Shown here one piece after another: positions 11,940-24,381 of a stretch of DNA of 64,000 bases (within the stretch, counting starts at the first letter, position 1; each line of letters begins with the position of its first letter). A program made the position numbers and the translations under genes. The stretch is from Saccharina japonica. Its lineage: Eukaryota > Sar > Phaeophyceae > Laminariales > Laminariaceae. The stretch covers positions 62,987-126,986 of the forward strand of contig MEHQ01004272.1 in assembly GCA_008828725.1 (NCBI GenBank). The letters run 5' to 3'. Below the pieces are notes generated by a model. It was given only the letters and a program-made list of their open reading frames with translations, made no database searches and had not been told where the DNA came from.

Positions 11940-12300
11940 CCCACCCCTGTAACGGGTAAGCCTGCGAGTAAGCGGCAAGAGAGTTATGTAGTGCAGCGAC
12001 AAGTTCGGGCGTCGGGACCAAGACAATTCGACTTCGTACCAGATACGACTAAGGCCGCTAGTAAGTGGCAAGAGGGTTCTGTAGCGCAGCGATACATTCG
12101 GGCGTTGGGATTGAGCCAATTGGACTCGGTGCAAGTTGCGGCTATGTTCCGCTTGAAAACGGCAAGAGGGTTCTAAAGCGCAGCGAAATAGTCGTTCGTT
12201 GGGACCGACCCCGGACCAGTAACGGCTAAGCCCGCTAGTAAGCGTCAAGAGGGTTCTCCATATAGCGCAGCGAAAAGTTCAGGCGTTGGGACAAAGGGAG
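11940..12300. repeat. four imperfect tandem units upstream of copia 1
   Basis: Units of 70-110 bp share gctagtaagcggcaagaggg, agcgcagcgaaa and cgggcgttgggacc. They lie immediately before the gag-like start and may be copia leader sequence that duplicated. Confidence 0.6.
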
Positions 12301-12331
12301 TCCGCACCAGTTGCGGCAGAAGAACATAGTC

Positions 12332-15300
12332 ATGAGGGAGACCAGCAAAATAGCAATGCTAGCGAGGGGTCTTCCCAAATACGACGGGAGTGACCGTTCC
12401 ATTTTCCCCAACTGTAAGGCGAAACTAAGCTTCCACCTTACCTTGGCGCGCCGCAAGATTTTTCAAGCTTTTATAGGGCAGGGAGTGCCCGAACCCATCT
12501 GGCAACATCGGCACCGTCGAGGACGGTACGGACATCATGCACACCATAGAGCGGTGAAAACACGACAACACCTACTTCTACTCTACCCTCTTACTCGCAA
12601 CAAACGAGGGAAAGTCAACCGACGACGGCGACGGCGACGGAAGGGCAGCGTGGGTAGCGCTGGTCAAAAACACACAACAGGGTTTCCAACGCCGGTGGCG
12701 TGGCCAGCTGCAAAGATTGAATGCCTCTAAGCTGCAGCCCGGGCAGGATCCCGATCCGATGAAAGGAGCGCGGGGCCGACTCCATCAGCATCACGGACCT
12801 ATACCTCGCGGATACAATCTTGAAGGGCCTCCTGGACAAGTACGAGTAGGTGTACAACTGCAGCTACAACCAGCGCAACATCGGGCTGGAGGATATCTAG
12901 CGGACACTGCCGAACATTTACGCAGACAACTTGGCTCGCTCCTCGTCGTGCGGTAAGTCAGCCGTGGGCTGCGGGGTTGCCATTCATGCCCAAGGTGACT
13001 CCAGCGGGGCACAGTGCTTCAACTACAGTGAGTACGGTCACTACAAGAACGAATGCACGCAGAGCAACGTCAAGAAGAAACGCGGGTACAACTGGGGGGA
13101 ACCGCACAGGAAGGAAAGCAGACGTGGTGGAGGCAGCAACGCTGGAAGAGGGAAGTCAAGACGGAAGTGCAGCTGGCCGTGGACGCGGCGGGGAAGCTAA
13201 ATGGTGCTCCTCCCACAACACAGCCACAGCGAGCAAGAGTATCTCAAGCAGAAGACCAGCGGTAACACCGGCAGCGCCAACTTCGACAACATTACTAGTC
13301 CTCATTAGTCCGAGTCACCGGTGAACACAACGGTGGAGACTACATCGGATGTAACAAGGGGCTAGATGGGAGGCGACTCGTTCGTGACGAGCATGGCCGC
13401 CGAGCCGGCACCCCCGGAGATACCGACAGAGACACACGTAAAGGAATTAGCCGGGCCGGAAACGCTTGAAAGTTCAGAGCTTTGGAAAGGGGCGGTGAAT
13501 CGACGGCCCTGATGACCGCGTCAGAGGAGTCGAGGGCAACGACGGTTTCGGCAACAACGAAGGTTTTGTCAAACTGTTGGTGGACAGCGGGGTATCTGAA
13601 CACTACCTCGATGACCGTCCCGGATTAAGGAAGCGACTATCCGACTACGTACGGTTAGAAGAATGACACGATACCACCACGGCCGGGAACCACAAGCTGG
13701 AAGGGGTCGCCACATGAGTCATCATCAGCTATATACATCATCAACGAGACCGGGGTTAGGCAACAAGTAGAGCTGCCGGCTGTGGTGGTGCCCGACATTG
13801 GGCGCAATCTCGTTTCGGTGCCGAGCACAACGGAGCAAGGAGCTAGGCCCATCTCCGCCCGAGAGAAGTTGCGGATCGAGACCAACGATTTCACTATCCC
13901 GCAACAGCACGTAGGAGGGCGCCGCGACCTCTACATCCTCAGCATCGAACTAGGGGGGATAGACTCGGCGCTGCATGCGGAGGCAAACGCCAGCCAATGG
14001 CACTGTCGACTTGGCCACATCAACGACAGGAGTCTAGGGCTCCTCAACAAAACCGACTCCAATGGCGTATGCCTTAGCAGGGGAGTATAGCCTTGCGACG
14101 TCTGCGCCGTCGGGACAACGTCTGCGCCGTCGGGAAGAGCATCCAACAACTCTACCGGAAAAAGTCCAACCATGACATCACCCTGCCTTGTCAGCTAGTC
14201 TTCACCGCCTTCATGGGGCCCATCTCTCCGCCGGCGATGGAGAGCTTTAAGTGCGTCAGCAATATTTCCGACGAGTTAACCAAGTACAAGGAGGTCTACC
14301 TCATCCAAACCAAGCAAGAAGCCGTCGACACCGTCCAGCTATACCTACAACAGTCGGTGGTGGCGCCGCTCGGTTATTCGGATCCAGGGCCTTCACCCTG
14401 ACTGTGGGACAGAGTATACCGGGGAAGCCCTCCGGAAAATACTGCCGCCAAGTTGCGATCAACCTCCACTATGCGGTGGTCAACACATTCCAGGAAATAG
14501 GTGCGATGGGAGCACTCTGGCGGGAATCACGGAATGGCTACTGGTGGATAGCGGGCTCCCAAATTCCTGTGGGGAGAGGCGATATTCACCGTGGCGTACC
14601 TGGCGAACCCGACACCGCATTTGGACCCCAACTTGGGGACCCCGTACAAGGTCCTTCAAAGGAAGGAAGAGGCGCTGTAACACCTCAGGACCATCGGCTC
14701 CAGGACTTTCGTACACATCGATACGCACATCAATAAGTTGGAGGGTAGGCTTTGGGAGGGCAGGCTCTGCGGGTACAGCCAGGACACCAAGGCATACCGC
14801 ATCTACAACACAACAGCACACACTGTGATGGAGAACAGAAACGTCGTGTTCATCTAGACGCCATCGAAGGGGGTTGCACCGCCGATCAACGAGACGGACA
14901 ACAACGACGACATGGACAACATCGGTATCACCAGCGGACCACATGACTAAGACATACTGCGAGACGTACATACTATACTACACGTCGCGCATCGACTCCA
15001 ACAACGACGCGATCTAGGACCACACCATCCCTATCGTGCTACCGTGCAAGCCGGCGATAGCCGAGATCTCGACGAAAATCCGCGGGTTAGCTCAAGCGGA
15101 TGTGGTGGCCGGAGAAGAGGCACAAGGAGCACCGGCGGACGGCGTCCGCGGACAACAGTCACCGACGAACGACAGCGGTAGACGGCAACCGGCAGACGGT
15201 GGTGGAAGCGCGCAGCAAGGAGGTCTCGGTGGAGAGATGGCCTCCAATTCATGGGTAGCGGCACCTCAGAACCAGGTGCCGCCAGCAGCGACAAGGAGCA

Positions 15301-17765
15301 GCAGCAGGGCTGTTTCAGCGCTATTAGTGACAACCACCCTGCGCGGACTACAGCGATTCTGTGTCTACACCAACACGGCATTGCCGGATATGGCGCACCG
15401 CATGGACATGTTGACGTACGTGGGGTATGCATACGCTGCTACCAGCGAGCAGCTACAGCGTTCGGAAGGGGAGTTTGTTTTTTAACTTCGAACACTTTCA
15501 AGGAAGCTATGGCCCTCCCTGAAGCCGCTCGTTGGAAGGCGGCTTCGGACAAGGGAATGGAGAGCCTACGACCACACAAGGTCTATGACCTCGTCCCGTC
15601 CATACCACCCAGTCAAAAAGCGATCAGCTCGCTCTGGGTCTACAATATTAAGGCTGACAACTCATTTAACCCCTTTGGGACCCGAGAGAACGGCCCAAAA
15701 TAGTTACAAATTCGGTGTTGTCAACCGTCTACGAGCAGCGTGAGCGACTAGCAGTACGGGTAGGAAACGTTTGCTCCCGTGCGTACGACGCCTTGAGTGC
15801 AGCTTAGACACCAATCTAAATCACCAACTCAGACTCCTGCAGCGGCCATTTATGTAAGGCCGCTACCAACGTGCAGCTACAGCGTTCGGAGGGGAACACA
15901 TTATTGTTAACTCCGAATGCTTTGAAGCTATGGCGTTTCCTGAAGCCGCCCGTTCGAAGGCGGCTTCGGACAAGGAGATGGAGAGTCTACGACCCCACGA
16001 GATTTACGACCTCGTCCCCATCACGTCCATACCACCCAGGAAAAAAGCGATCAGCTAGCCCTGGGTCTACAATATCAAGGCTGACAACTCATTTAACCCC
16101 TTTGGGGCCCCGAAAGAACGACCAAAAATATTGATACATTTGGTGCTGTCAACCGTCTACAAGCAGTGTGAGCGACCAGAGTACGGGTAGGATCATTTTT
16201 CTTCCGTTCCGTACGACCCCTTGTAGTGCCAGTCAGACACCCATCTACATCATCCCCTATTCCTGCTGCGGCCAGTGCTGTGATCGTGTTGTTGTTAGCG
16301 TCAAGTTTCCCCTCTGAAGACCCAAGAGGGTTAAAGGGAGCGCGGCAGTGCAGGCATGGGGGAAGGTGACCGGGCGCGACTGTGGACGGACATCGAGAGC
16401 ATGCACAGAATACCCACTTCGGCGGCGGAGGAAGGGGGGGGTGGTCTGGCAGCTTGACGTCCAGACAACGCTGCTTTACGCGGACCCGGGATAGGTGTGC
16501 GTTAAGATGGACCCGAGATACGAGATTAAGGGTCAAGCGACGGAAGCTCCTCTGGTTACGAAGCTTCTCACATAGCTTCATGGCTTGAAGCAACGTCCCC
16601 AGAACTAGTATTGAACCGTCGCCACCTTCCTGGTGGGAGTCGCGTTCGAAGCTCTTATGAAGGCGACCAGTTCGTCTACATCTTCAACGGGACGACCGCT
16701 GTCAAGAAGGGAATCGATACAGACGACGACTCGACGGCCATCTTCACTCTTTATGTGGATGACGTGCTGCTGGCGGGCGACAACAAGGCTACGGTCAAGA
16801 TGCCCAAGGGAACCTGATGAGCCTCTTTACGATGTCAGACGTGGGCGACGTGTCGCGGGTGCTTGGGATGAAAGTCACCTGTTGTATCCAAGCAGGATCG
16901 CTTGTCATCAACCAGGAGGGCTACACCGGGGGACTGCTCGCAAAGTACGGCAGCAAGGCTGCAGGCCGTTGGGGCCGGCGGGGTGAGACAAGGAGCTGTC
17001 CTTGATGCCACCGGAATCTATTTTCTGGGCGACGAGGCAAATCGACGATTCCAAGCTATTGTCGCTAGAGCCATGTACCCGAGCCAGGTGGCACGCTACG
17101 ACAACTCGTACATGGTAAACCAGATTGTGAGGGCAATGTCCAAACCATCAAAATTGCACATGGGAGCGGCCAAGCATAAACTTCGGCACGTAGCCGGGAC
17201 GATTGATTTCAGCATAACCTACAAGCAAGGAGGGTTCAAGCCCAATGCGTTCCCGGACGCCAACTGGCGGACAACGGGAAGTCCACTTCATCGTACATCG
17301 TAATGATGTACAATGGCCCCGTGAGTGGGCATGCAAGGGTAACGGCAACCATGGAATCAGAGTTGTGGCGGAAGCATCGGCGACGAGGGAGACTGTTTTG
17401 TGCTAGAACATGATGCTTCAACCGAGACTTCAAGTACGTCCTGCTCCACATCGGCACAACATTTCGGCACTACATGTAACCGGAAACGAGACCTACAGCT
17501 CGGGTGCTAAACACGTGTCTTTGAGGTACTTTTGCATCCGCGAGATCGTCAAGGAGGGAATTGTGAGCATTCCCCACATACCGACGGAGAAGCAGCTCGC
17601 GGGCCTGCGAATCAAATTTATAATCAAACAGCGGCACCGGTTCCTGATCGAGCTCATCAATAGTTTCCAGGCGTATGTCGAGGGCCGTAAGATCAAACAC
17701 ATCATCATTGAGATAATATTTATGGAATTTGCACGGAGAGGCTCTTGTCGAAGCAATACGCGTGT
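12332..17765 (+). pseudogene. degenerate Ty1/copia retrotransposon 1
   Basis: The polyprotein order is gag, integrase, reverse transcriptase, RNase H, as in copia. Gag opens at 12332 (MRETSKIAMLARGLPKYDGS). The zinc knuckle at 13015-13056 reads CFNYSEYGHYKNEC, with the second Cys changed to Tyr. The pre-integrase motif WHCRLGHI is near 13998. Integrase core similarity (FMGPISPPAMESFKCVS, SDELTKYKEVYL) lies at 14200-14400. RT enters near 15480 (EAARWKAASDKGMESLRPHK) and carries TLYVDDVLLAGDN at 16749-16787. RNase H-like sequence ends with HVSLRYFCIREIVKEG near 17510. Many stops and frameshifts make it non-functional. I did not recognise a clean LTR pair. Confidence 0.8.
15451..16285 (+). repeat. 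tandem duplication of the RT start in copia 1
   Basis: Two copies of about 415 bp, 15451-15868 and 15870-16285, both begin gcagctacagcgttcgga and end before a tcagacaccaatct-like block. The first copy keeps the RT frame better; the second is frameshifted. Confidence 0.8.
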
Positions 17766-17859
17766 ATCGTAGTAGTTTCCGACAAGCACTCACCGATGAC
17801 CGGTAGCCGTTTAAATGATCAGTGGTTTCGTGATCGGTAGCTATAAAATGATCACTGTT

Positions 17860-18389
17860 TCGTAAGTTATTTGTTGGTTCCAAAAAGTGCTGGCGATCGA
17901 TACGTAGACATGATTGGCACTTTAGTCAAGTTTCTATCGCTTCCAACAAGTGTTGTGACGGTTTGGCGCAACGTGTCACTGCTAAGGTAGGCGTCGGGAG
18001 GTCGAAGTCTGAGATAGCAGTATGGGTGCAGCCACTGGCTTGAAAACACACGGGGTTGTTGTCATAAAAAAAGCTATCGGGGAAGCTGACACATGAAGCA
18101 AAGCCAGGATCCATGCCGAGCATTCAGCCTACCGAAAGACCATGGGGTCGATGATGATAAACAACCCGGGAAATAGATGCCTCCACGCCGAAACCCTCGT
18201 TAGAAAGGGAGCGCACGTGCGCACGACACCTTTCGTGGCCAAGAGCAGTGCAACACTCTGAGACACACATCACGCCTGCAACATCTTTCCTGTCGATCAA
18301 CCGATGACGTGATACGAAACTACTGTAGCATGACTACAACCAGCACCCAGGGGTCAACGGAGTCGTAGGCCAGACAGCCTGATCGTACT
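17860..18389. other. LTR-like debris after copia 1
   Basis: Contains phrases such as ggcactttagtcaagtttc and tatcgcttccaacaagtgtt, which recur two to three times at 33130-33300. It holds no gene. Confidence 0.4.
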
Positions 18390-18640
18390 GTCGTACAGCT
18401 GTTCGTTTGGATCGTGTCAGCAATGACGGTTAAAAAAGTTGTAGAGGGTTGGGTATATATTCGCAGGCGCTAATATGGAATTTTGCTTGGTGCGAGAGGA
18501 GAGCTGAACGTGCGAGAGGGGAGCTGAACACTCCGCTCTCTCTCTCGCTCTGTCCTCTAACGCAACAACCTTAAATCATCTCATCAGACTGCGGAGCAGT
18601 CAGAGACTCCAGATTTGGAAACTACGAACACACTACAGGA
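18390..18640 (+). repeat. LTR-like sequence, copy 1 (pair with 32710-32960)
   Basis: Shares with 32710-32960 the order gtgtcagcaa, gttgtagagggttg, tatatattcgcaggcgct, gtgcgagaggagagct, cactccgctctct and ccagatttggaaactacgaa. It stands just upstream of the gag of copia 2, so it is best read as that element's 5' LTR or leader, separated from gag by a later insertion. Confidence 0.6.
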
Positions 18641-18667
18641 GTGAAAAGTCAAAAGCTTGAAGTTTTC

Positions 18668-19950
18668 AAGGGTACGCGCGGTGCCGAAGGCACCGCGCGG
18701 TACGGGATGGGACCGTTTTGCCCGCCGCAGGCGGAATTTTGTTTGGGTCTTCCCGAGGGGCGGTATGGGAAAATGTTCCCGTCTGTTTACCGCGGGACGG
18801 GAATGGGACGGGAAGGTGGGAAACCATTTGGTTGACGGGATTGGACGGGAAGACACGATTCTTTGGCGGTACGGGACGGGACGGGAACCGATTTTTGGCG
18901 GTACGGTACGGCACGGGAACCATTTTTCGGCGGTACGGGAAATGATCGGTGAACGGGTCGGGAATAGGTCGGGAATAGGTCGGGAATGGGTCGGGAATAG
19001 GTCGGGAATGGGTCGGGAACCGGGTCGGGAATACGGTTGGGAAACGCAGTCGGGAATTGTTGGGAACACGGTCGGGAACACACGCTGGAGACAACGACTG
19101 AAAAGGGTATAATCAAAAGTCTTCTTCGAGTACGAGTATAACATTCGCGAGAACAGTGCCAATAGGAGCAGGAACCGGGGCTGATTGCTTTGGCGCTGCT
19201 TGAGGCGCCGAAGCAGATCCGCCGGGATCCTCCACCTCCACAACGTCCATGCTTGATGCCATGTTTTGTCTTTGGGCCGGGTGGTGGTGTGAGTGTTCTT
19301 GGTTTTATTCTCGACATAATAATTTCCCAAATGTACGACCGATTTATTATACGTACTATTATTTCAAATAGCGAGGTGTGAGTGGGTCCGATTGAATGGT
19401 TGATAAAATTTTTAACTTCGTGTTAGAATTTTGAATAAAAAAAAACGAGAGGAAAAATAAAGAAAAAAGGAAATATATATTCGCGCGTAGACGATTTGTT
19501 TTTATAGTTCGGAAATATATACGAGTAAAAATGCAGTATACGCACTTGCATCCATCCATGGTCATGCGATGGGAAAACGAAAAAATCGGCGGTAAATGGA
19601 ATGGGAATATCTGCCCCAATAGTGAGATGCGGGATGGGAGAAGCTGTGCCCCATGGTCGGGATGGGACGGGAATCACTTACATGACAGTGGGATGGGAAT
19701 AGTCGGGACTGGGCGGACAGCGGGACGGGAATAGTCGGGAATGGGCAGACAGTGGGATGGGAAACAGTCGGGAACGGGAACACGGCCATTACCGCGGGAC
19801 GGTAGAGCTCGGGAACAGAAACTGACGATGGTACCGGTCGGGAAATCGCGGTCGGGAACGAAAAATCTGACGGTTTCCCATTCCCGTACCGTACCGTTCC
19901 CGTCCCGACCACATTTTCCCGTCCCGACCTTTACCGCGCGTACCCTTGGA
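18668..19950. mobile_element. hAT-like element with exact TIRs and 8-bp TSD
   Basis: The 16-bp terminal inverted repeats are perfect: it begins CAAGGGTACGCGCGGT and ends with its exact complement. The flanks carry the identical octamer gaagtttt on both sides, the size used by hAT transposases. Inside are two subterminal fields of gggacgggaatgggt-type repeats (18700-19080 and 19560-19930) around an AT-richer core with no transposase frame. It splits the LTR-like sequence from the gag of copia 2, so it inserted after that element. Confidence 0.85.
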
Positions 19951-19980
19951 AGTTTTCAGGTCTGGAAAAGGAAGTCAAGG

Positions 19981-21997
19981 ATGTCTTCTGGGTCAGCTCA
20001 AGAGGAGCAAGACCTTCCCAAAGATGAGCTTCAACAGCTAAGGAGTGAGTTTCAGCTGCTGGTCGAGCAGGGGCACGCGTCGATAATGCATGCTATGAAG
20101 GACATAATAGCCGAGATAATGACGGACAACGGCCAATCAGAGTCCAGCGGCGCGGAGGGCAGCGTAGCTGTACGAAGTAGGAGAGAGACCAGCAGGGGCA
20201 AGAACCACTGCTGTATTCACTGCTGTAAGAGAGACTACTGCTTCTTCTGCTGTTGGAGCATGCTTTGACCAATCGGAGACCGGCAGCGCCGAGAGTAGCG
20301 CTGCTGTATGGAATATACCAAGAAAGGCAGGACCCACTCCTGTACGAGATATTTATGCTGCTGTTGGAGCATGCTTTGGCCAATCGGAGCCCGGCAGCAC
20401 CGAGAAAAGCGCTGTTGTAAGGAAAAGCTCACAAAGGGCAGGACCCATCATTGCTGTACGAGGTACTACGGCAGGAGGAGAAACGATTTTTCGTGATGAT
20501 GATTCGCGGAATTTCGGACTGACGGGATGCGGGAAAACTGCTTCCTGTCGATCTTGCCCAGCCAGGGGTCTCCCAGACCGGCCAAGGAGGGCTGGAAGGA
20601 GGGGTGCATACCCCAGCGGTGAGCCCGGCGGAGACTCAGCCGCGACTGCCGGTAGTGATGGCAGTAGCACCAAGGCCACTAGCACTTTCGTAGGGAAGTG
20701 CTTCAAGTGCGGCAAGAAGAGCCATAGGATCGCAAACTGTACGGAGAAACGGTGCAGCGCATGCAACGGACTAGGAAACGCTGCTGATGTTTGCCCCACG
20801 CCCAAAGAAGAGACCGTGCTGGCGGTATCGAGCGAGGATGGGGCGACGGGCGACGACGGTGATATTGGTACGGCTCAGGCGTCAGCTTTCAAGGCCGAAG
20901 AGGCAGACAAGTGCAGTAATGGTTTGGGCAGAATAGGGGAAGGAGAGTGCGCTTCGCAGGTAGGACACGAGGCCTGAATTTGCGATAGTGGAGCGTCTAC
21001 TCACATGATGGTTTCAGCAGATTGCGTGATCAACTACAGAAAATACAACTTGAAACTGCGCATCGCCGATGGTCCAACTCGATCGATCGATTGATTCGGT
21101 GATATTCGTTTTTATCTTTTGGTCCGGAAACGGTCTCGTGTAAGTGCTGCTGACTAACGTTGCGCACGTGCCAGACCTCCACTATCAACCTATTTCCCTG
21201 CCCACTCTCGTCAACGCCGGTCACACTTTCGAAGGGCTTCCCTCGGGGATTGTACAGTGTAGTCTGGCTCAAGTCAGAACGTTCGATCGTGTTTCCGTTG
21301 AGTGGGACCCTGTACAGCCTTTACGGCTACCGGGTCGACAGCAGTAGCGGGGAAAATTCCTGTGCTGTACTCGCCCCATTGCAACAGCCCAATAACCCTA
21401 TGATCGACATCAACGACTACCACTGTGCGGCTGGACACTTCCACGAGGTCCTACTCCGCAAGACCGCCCGCGGAGCAGCAAGGAATCGTACTCGAGAGAA
21501 ACCTGCTGGAATGCAGGGGGTGCTCCATGGCGAAAGGGCTGCGCAAGAGCATCGAGAAGTCCACGCACACACCAGCAGGTAATAAGCTTGGGAGAGTGTT
21601 GGTGGATTTGAGTGGTCCCAAGGTGGTAGAGGCTCTCGGCAGGAGGCGGTAAACTCTCATTGTGCGCGATGGCTTTTCACGGCATACGTGGGTGTATCTT
21701 ATACGCCACATGTCGGACGCGCGGAATTGTTCGAGCAGTTTCTCGCGGATAATCGCGCAGACGATGTCCCTTCGAAAGTGGTCATGTGTCCGGGTTTTTG
21801 AGGACAATCAGGGGGCCAAAATATTGGCTGAGAACCCTCTTAGTTCTGCGCGGAGCACACACATTGACGTACGTTTTCCTTTCGTGAGAGAGTTACTTTG
21901 GGCGAAAAAGATCGACGTTCAGTTTGTAGCTTCGAAAGAGCACGCACGCGGATATGTTGACGAAATCACTTGCTGCGACCCCTTTGAAGTCTCACCA
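19981..21997 (+). pseudogene. internally deleted Ty1/copia retrotransposon 2
   Basis: Gag starts at 19981 (MSSGSAQEEQDLPKDELQQL). A CCHC knuckle, CFKCGKKSHRIANC, lies at 20699-20740. A second knuckle, CSACNGLGNAADVC, has Asn where His is expected. The aspartic protease motif CDSGASTHMM starts at 20981. The integrase zinc region (LLECRGCSMAKG) and start of the core (LIVRDGFSRHTWVYLI) reach about 21770. Next comes EDNQGAKILAENPLSSARST, typical of the copia RNase H terminus, ending at 21997. The rest of integrase and all of RT are therefore missing, with the junction near 21785. Frameshifts are also present upstream. Confidence 0.8.
20125..20480 (+). repeat. three tandem units inside copia 2 gag
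   Basis: The phrase gccaatcggagnccggcag recurs at about 20131, 20269 and 20380, with a shared tctgctgttggagcatgctt between the later copies. It is an internal expansion of gag by local duplication. Confidence 0.7.
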
Positions 21998-22343
21998 TAG
22001 GTTATTGCTGAATATGTTGTTGGAGGGCGAGTAACGGGTATGCGCATTATCCGATGAGTACCATGTTTGAGTGATGCGAGGAACAATTTGTCAGGTCGCC
22101 ATCTCGCGCTACTTTGAGGGGCATGGGTGAGTAGGGCACCACTTGACAGGTTATTTCCTGGCCCTGGTCATCGTTTGGAATGCGGCCGTTGTTTCAACTG
22201 CAATGGTTTGGAGTATATTAGTTATGCAAGGGGTTTAGACCCGGTGGCCCCTTGAATGTCCTTTTTTGGTCTTGCCATTGCTGTCAAGAGCCAGGGAGGG
22301 TGTTGGTTTGGGTAGTGGGGTCATGTATATTATTTTATTTTTT

Positions 22344-22960
22344 CGTGGAAGTAGATGGAAGCTTCCATGGAAGCTTCCACGACTTCCGTGGAAGCTTCCA
22401 CGACTTCCATGGAAACTTTCACCGCTTCCATGGAAGCTTCCACCACATCTATGGAAGCTTCCATAGCCTGATGAAAGTTTCCATGGAAGTCATTGAAGCT
22501 TCCATGGAAGCGGTGGAAGCTTCCACGACTTTCATGGAAGTGGTGGAAGCTTCCAAGAAAATTTCCACCTCCATGGAAGCTGGAATTTTCCGTGGAAGTT
22601 ACTAGTGGAAGTTTCTGTGGAAGTGTCAAGTGGAAGCTTCCATGGAAGCTTCCGCGGACCAGTATTTACTTCCATTGACTTCCGTGAACTTCCATTGATT
22701 ATAATATACTTCCACGCCCTCGAGGCTGTCTGTGGAAGCTTCCACTGCTTCCATGGAAGCTTCCATGGAAGCTTCCCTCGCAGAATTATACGGATGCTTC
22801 CACGGAAGCTTCCACGGAAGCTTCCACGGCGGCTTTTGTGGTAATGGAAGCTTGCACGAAAGCTTCATGCGGAAACTTCCGTGGACGCTTCCGGAAGCAT
22901 TCCACGGAGGAAGCGTCCAAGGATAGTATTTTACTTCCGCGGGCTTCCACGATCTTCTAT
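22344..22960. repeat. palindromic cttccatggaagcttcc array
   Basis: Roughly 600 bp of densely packed ggaagcttccatggaagctt units, each its own complement, with small variants. No terminal repeats were found. It lies beyond the RNase H end of copia 2 and may have invaded that element's 3' LTR. Confidence 0.85.
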
Positions 22961-24103
22961 CGAGTTCCATCTACTTCTGCTTACCTCAACTTCTTCACAT
23001 GTACTTTGACATGCTAGCACTCGTTCCACTCGCTTCCATGCGCTTCCGCGTACTCCATAAATATTAATGTAAGTATCCTGTCTTCCACGGAAACAGATTG
23101 AAGCTTGCACCGAAAGAGGATCTCGAATCTGAAAGAACAAAGGTGTCAATAGCATCATGATCTACTACTACTATGTACTATAAAGAGTATACCAGGTGTG
23201 GCGCGTTTCTCATAGGATGAGCTGACGTACTTACTTGGTAGATCCTAGATTGGATAAGGGTACGTTTTCTATCTTCGGTGTTTTGTTGCCACAGGCGGTC
23301 GTGCCTTGCATAAGTGGTAATAATGTACTATGAATAGTCCGGCAGGGAGAGGTCACGTCTGTATTATGTATTCTCCATTTGGTATTATACGTGTCGGAGA
23401 ATAAATATGTTCCGCCATAATAATATACTTAGTATGGTATCGGGTTATGGTTGATCCATACCTTAGTATATTTTTCTTGTAGCCTAGTTACATGACCAGG
23501 CGGTAAAATAGCTATTGGCCGGGATAGGTTTGTCGCATGGTTGGGGTGATTGACAGTCCCAGCATCTTGTGTTTTGGTATGATACATTGCCCTACTCGGG
23601 GCAGTTCATTTCGAGTTCCTTTCGAGTTCCTTTCGAGTCCTTATTGAGTCACATATTCCTCGGTTCGTCCGAGGGCCAGTATTATATCTTCAATGGGACC
23701 TTTATAATAAATACATATATTTCTCAACATTACGTCTTCTTCTCTGCCTCTCATGGGGATCCGAGGCACCGTCCACCCGCTCCCGTGACGCAGCCATACC
23801 CCGTGTACGAGTTGTCCCATTACACTACTCGTAGTGGTGGGGGATTCTGCGGCCGATGGAGCTACAGGTGGTCCTATTAGAATCTTCCACGGAATTAATC
23901 AAACCAGAGATTTCTACGTAAGGAGGCGTGAGAAGCGGTGATCTTCATCGCAGCACAACAAGCCTTCTCTGAGCTTATTTGAATTCAACAATTGGCTTTA
24001 CTTGCATTGCTGTGTTCACGTACGTTTCTTTTCACAGACTTCAATTAAAGCTGTTGTTGTACAGGCTGGTTCAAGCATATCGCCCAAAATGTATTCAGTA
24101 ACC
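22961..24103. other. no gene seen; possible LTR remnant
   Basis: AT-rich, with cctttcgagtt repeated near 23608 and a tct-rich stretch near 23730. The style (3' end of a copia element) suggests LTR debris, but I found no partner copy. Confidence 0.3.
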
Positions 24104-24381
24104 AATGTCCACGCCGTATTTTAGAGATAGACCCTGAATTTTGGCGCACGTGTTTGATGCACCCTATCCGAACTTTTAAAGTTTTTTTTTTTTTTTTTTT
24201 TCCCGCCAGATATTGTTTGTTTTTTCTTTTTTTTTTGTTTGAAATTTTGGGTCTTAAGAGATCCAAAGTTTCCGGCGAAAAAAATACAAAAAAAACATTC
24301 GTAAAAGGCTCGGGTAGGGCTCATAAAACACGTGTGTCAAATTTCAGGGTCTATCCCCAAAAAACGGCGTGTTCATTTGGA
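24104..24381. mobile_element. foldback element with long inverted arms
   Basis: The left arm (gtccacgccgtattttagag, atagaccctgaatttt, cacgtgtttgatg) is repeated in reverse complement on the right (cacgtgtgtcaaatttcagg, gtctatccccaaaaaacggc). The arms are about 80 bp and flank a core of poly-T and poly-A. It would fold into one hairpin. There is no coding capacity. Confidence 0.7.

Noticed and set aside
18584..19330. 248-codon minus frame rich in Pro, Arg and Ser
   Set aside because: It is a translation of the gggacgggaa array of a transposon, with parallel frames open in several phases.
22344..22960. Rho-independent-type terminators or riboswitch hairpins
   Set aside because: The palindromes are tandem, in a eukaryote, with no adjacent gene.
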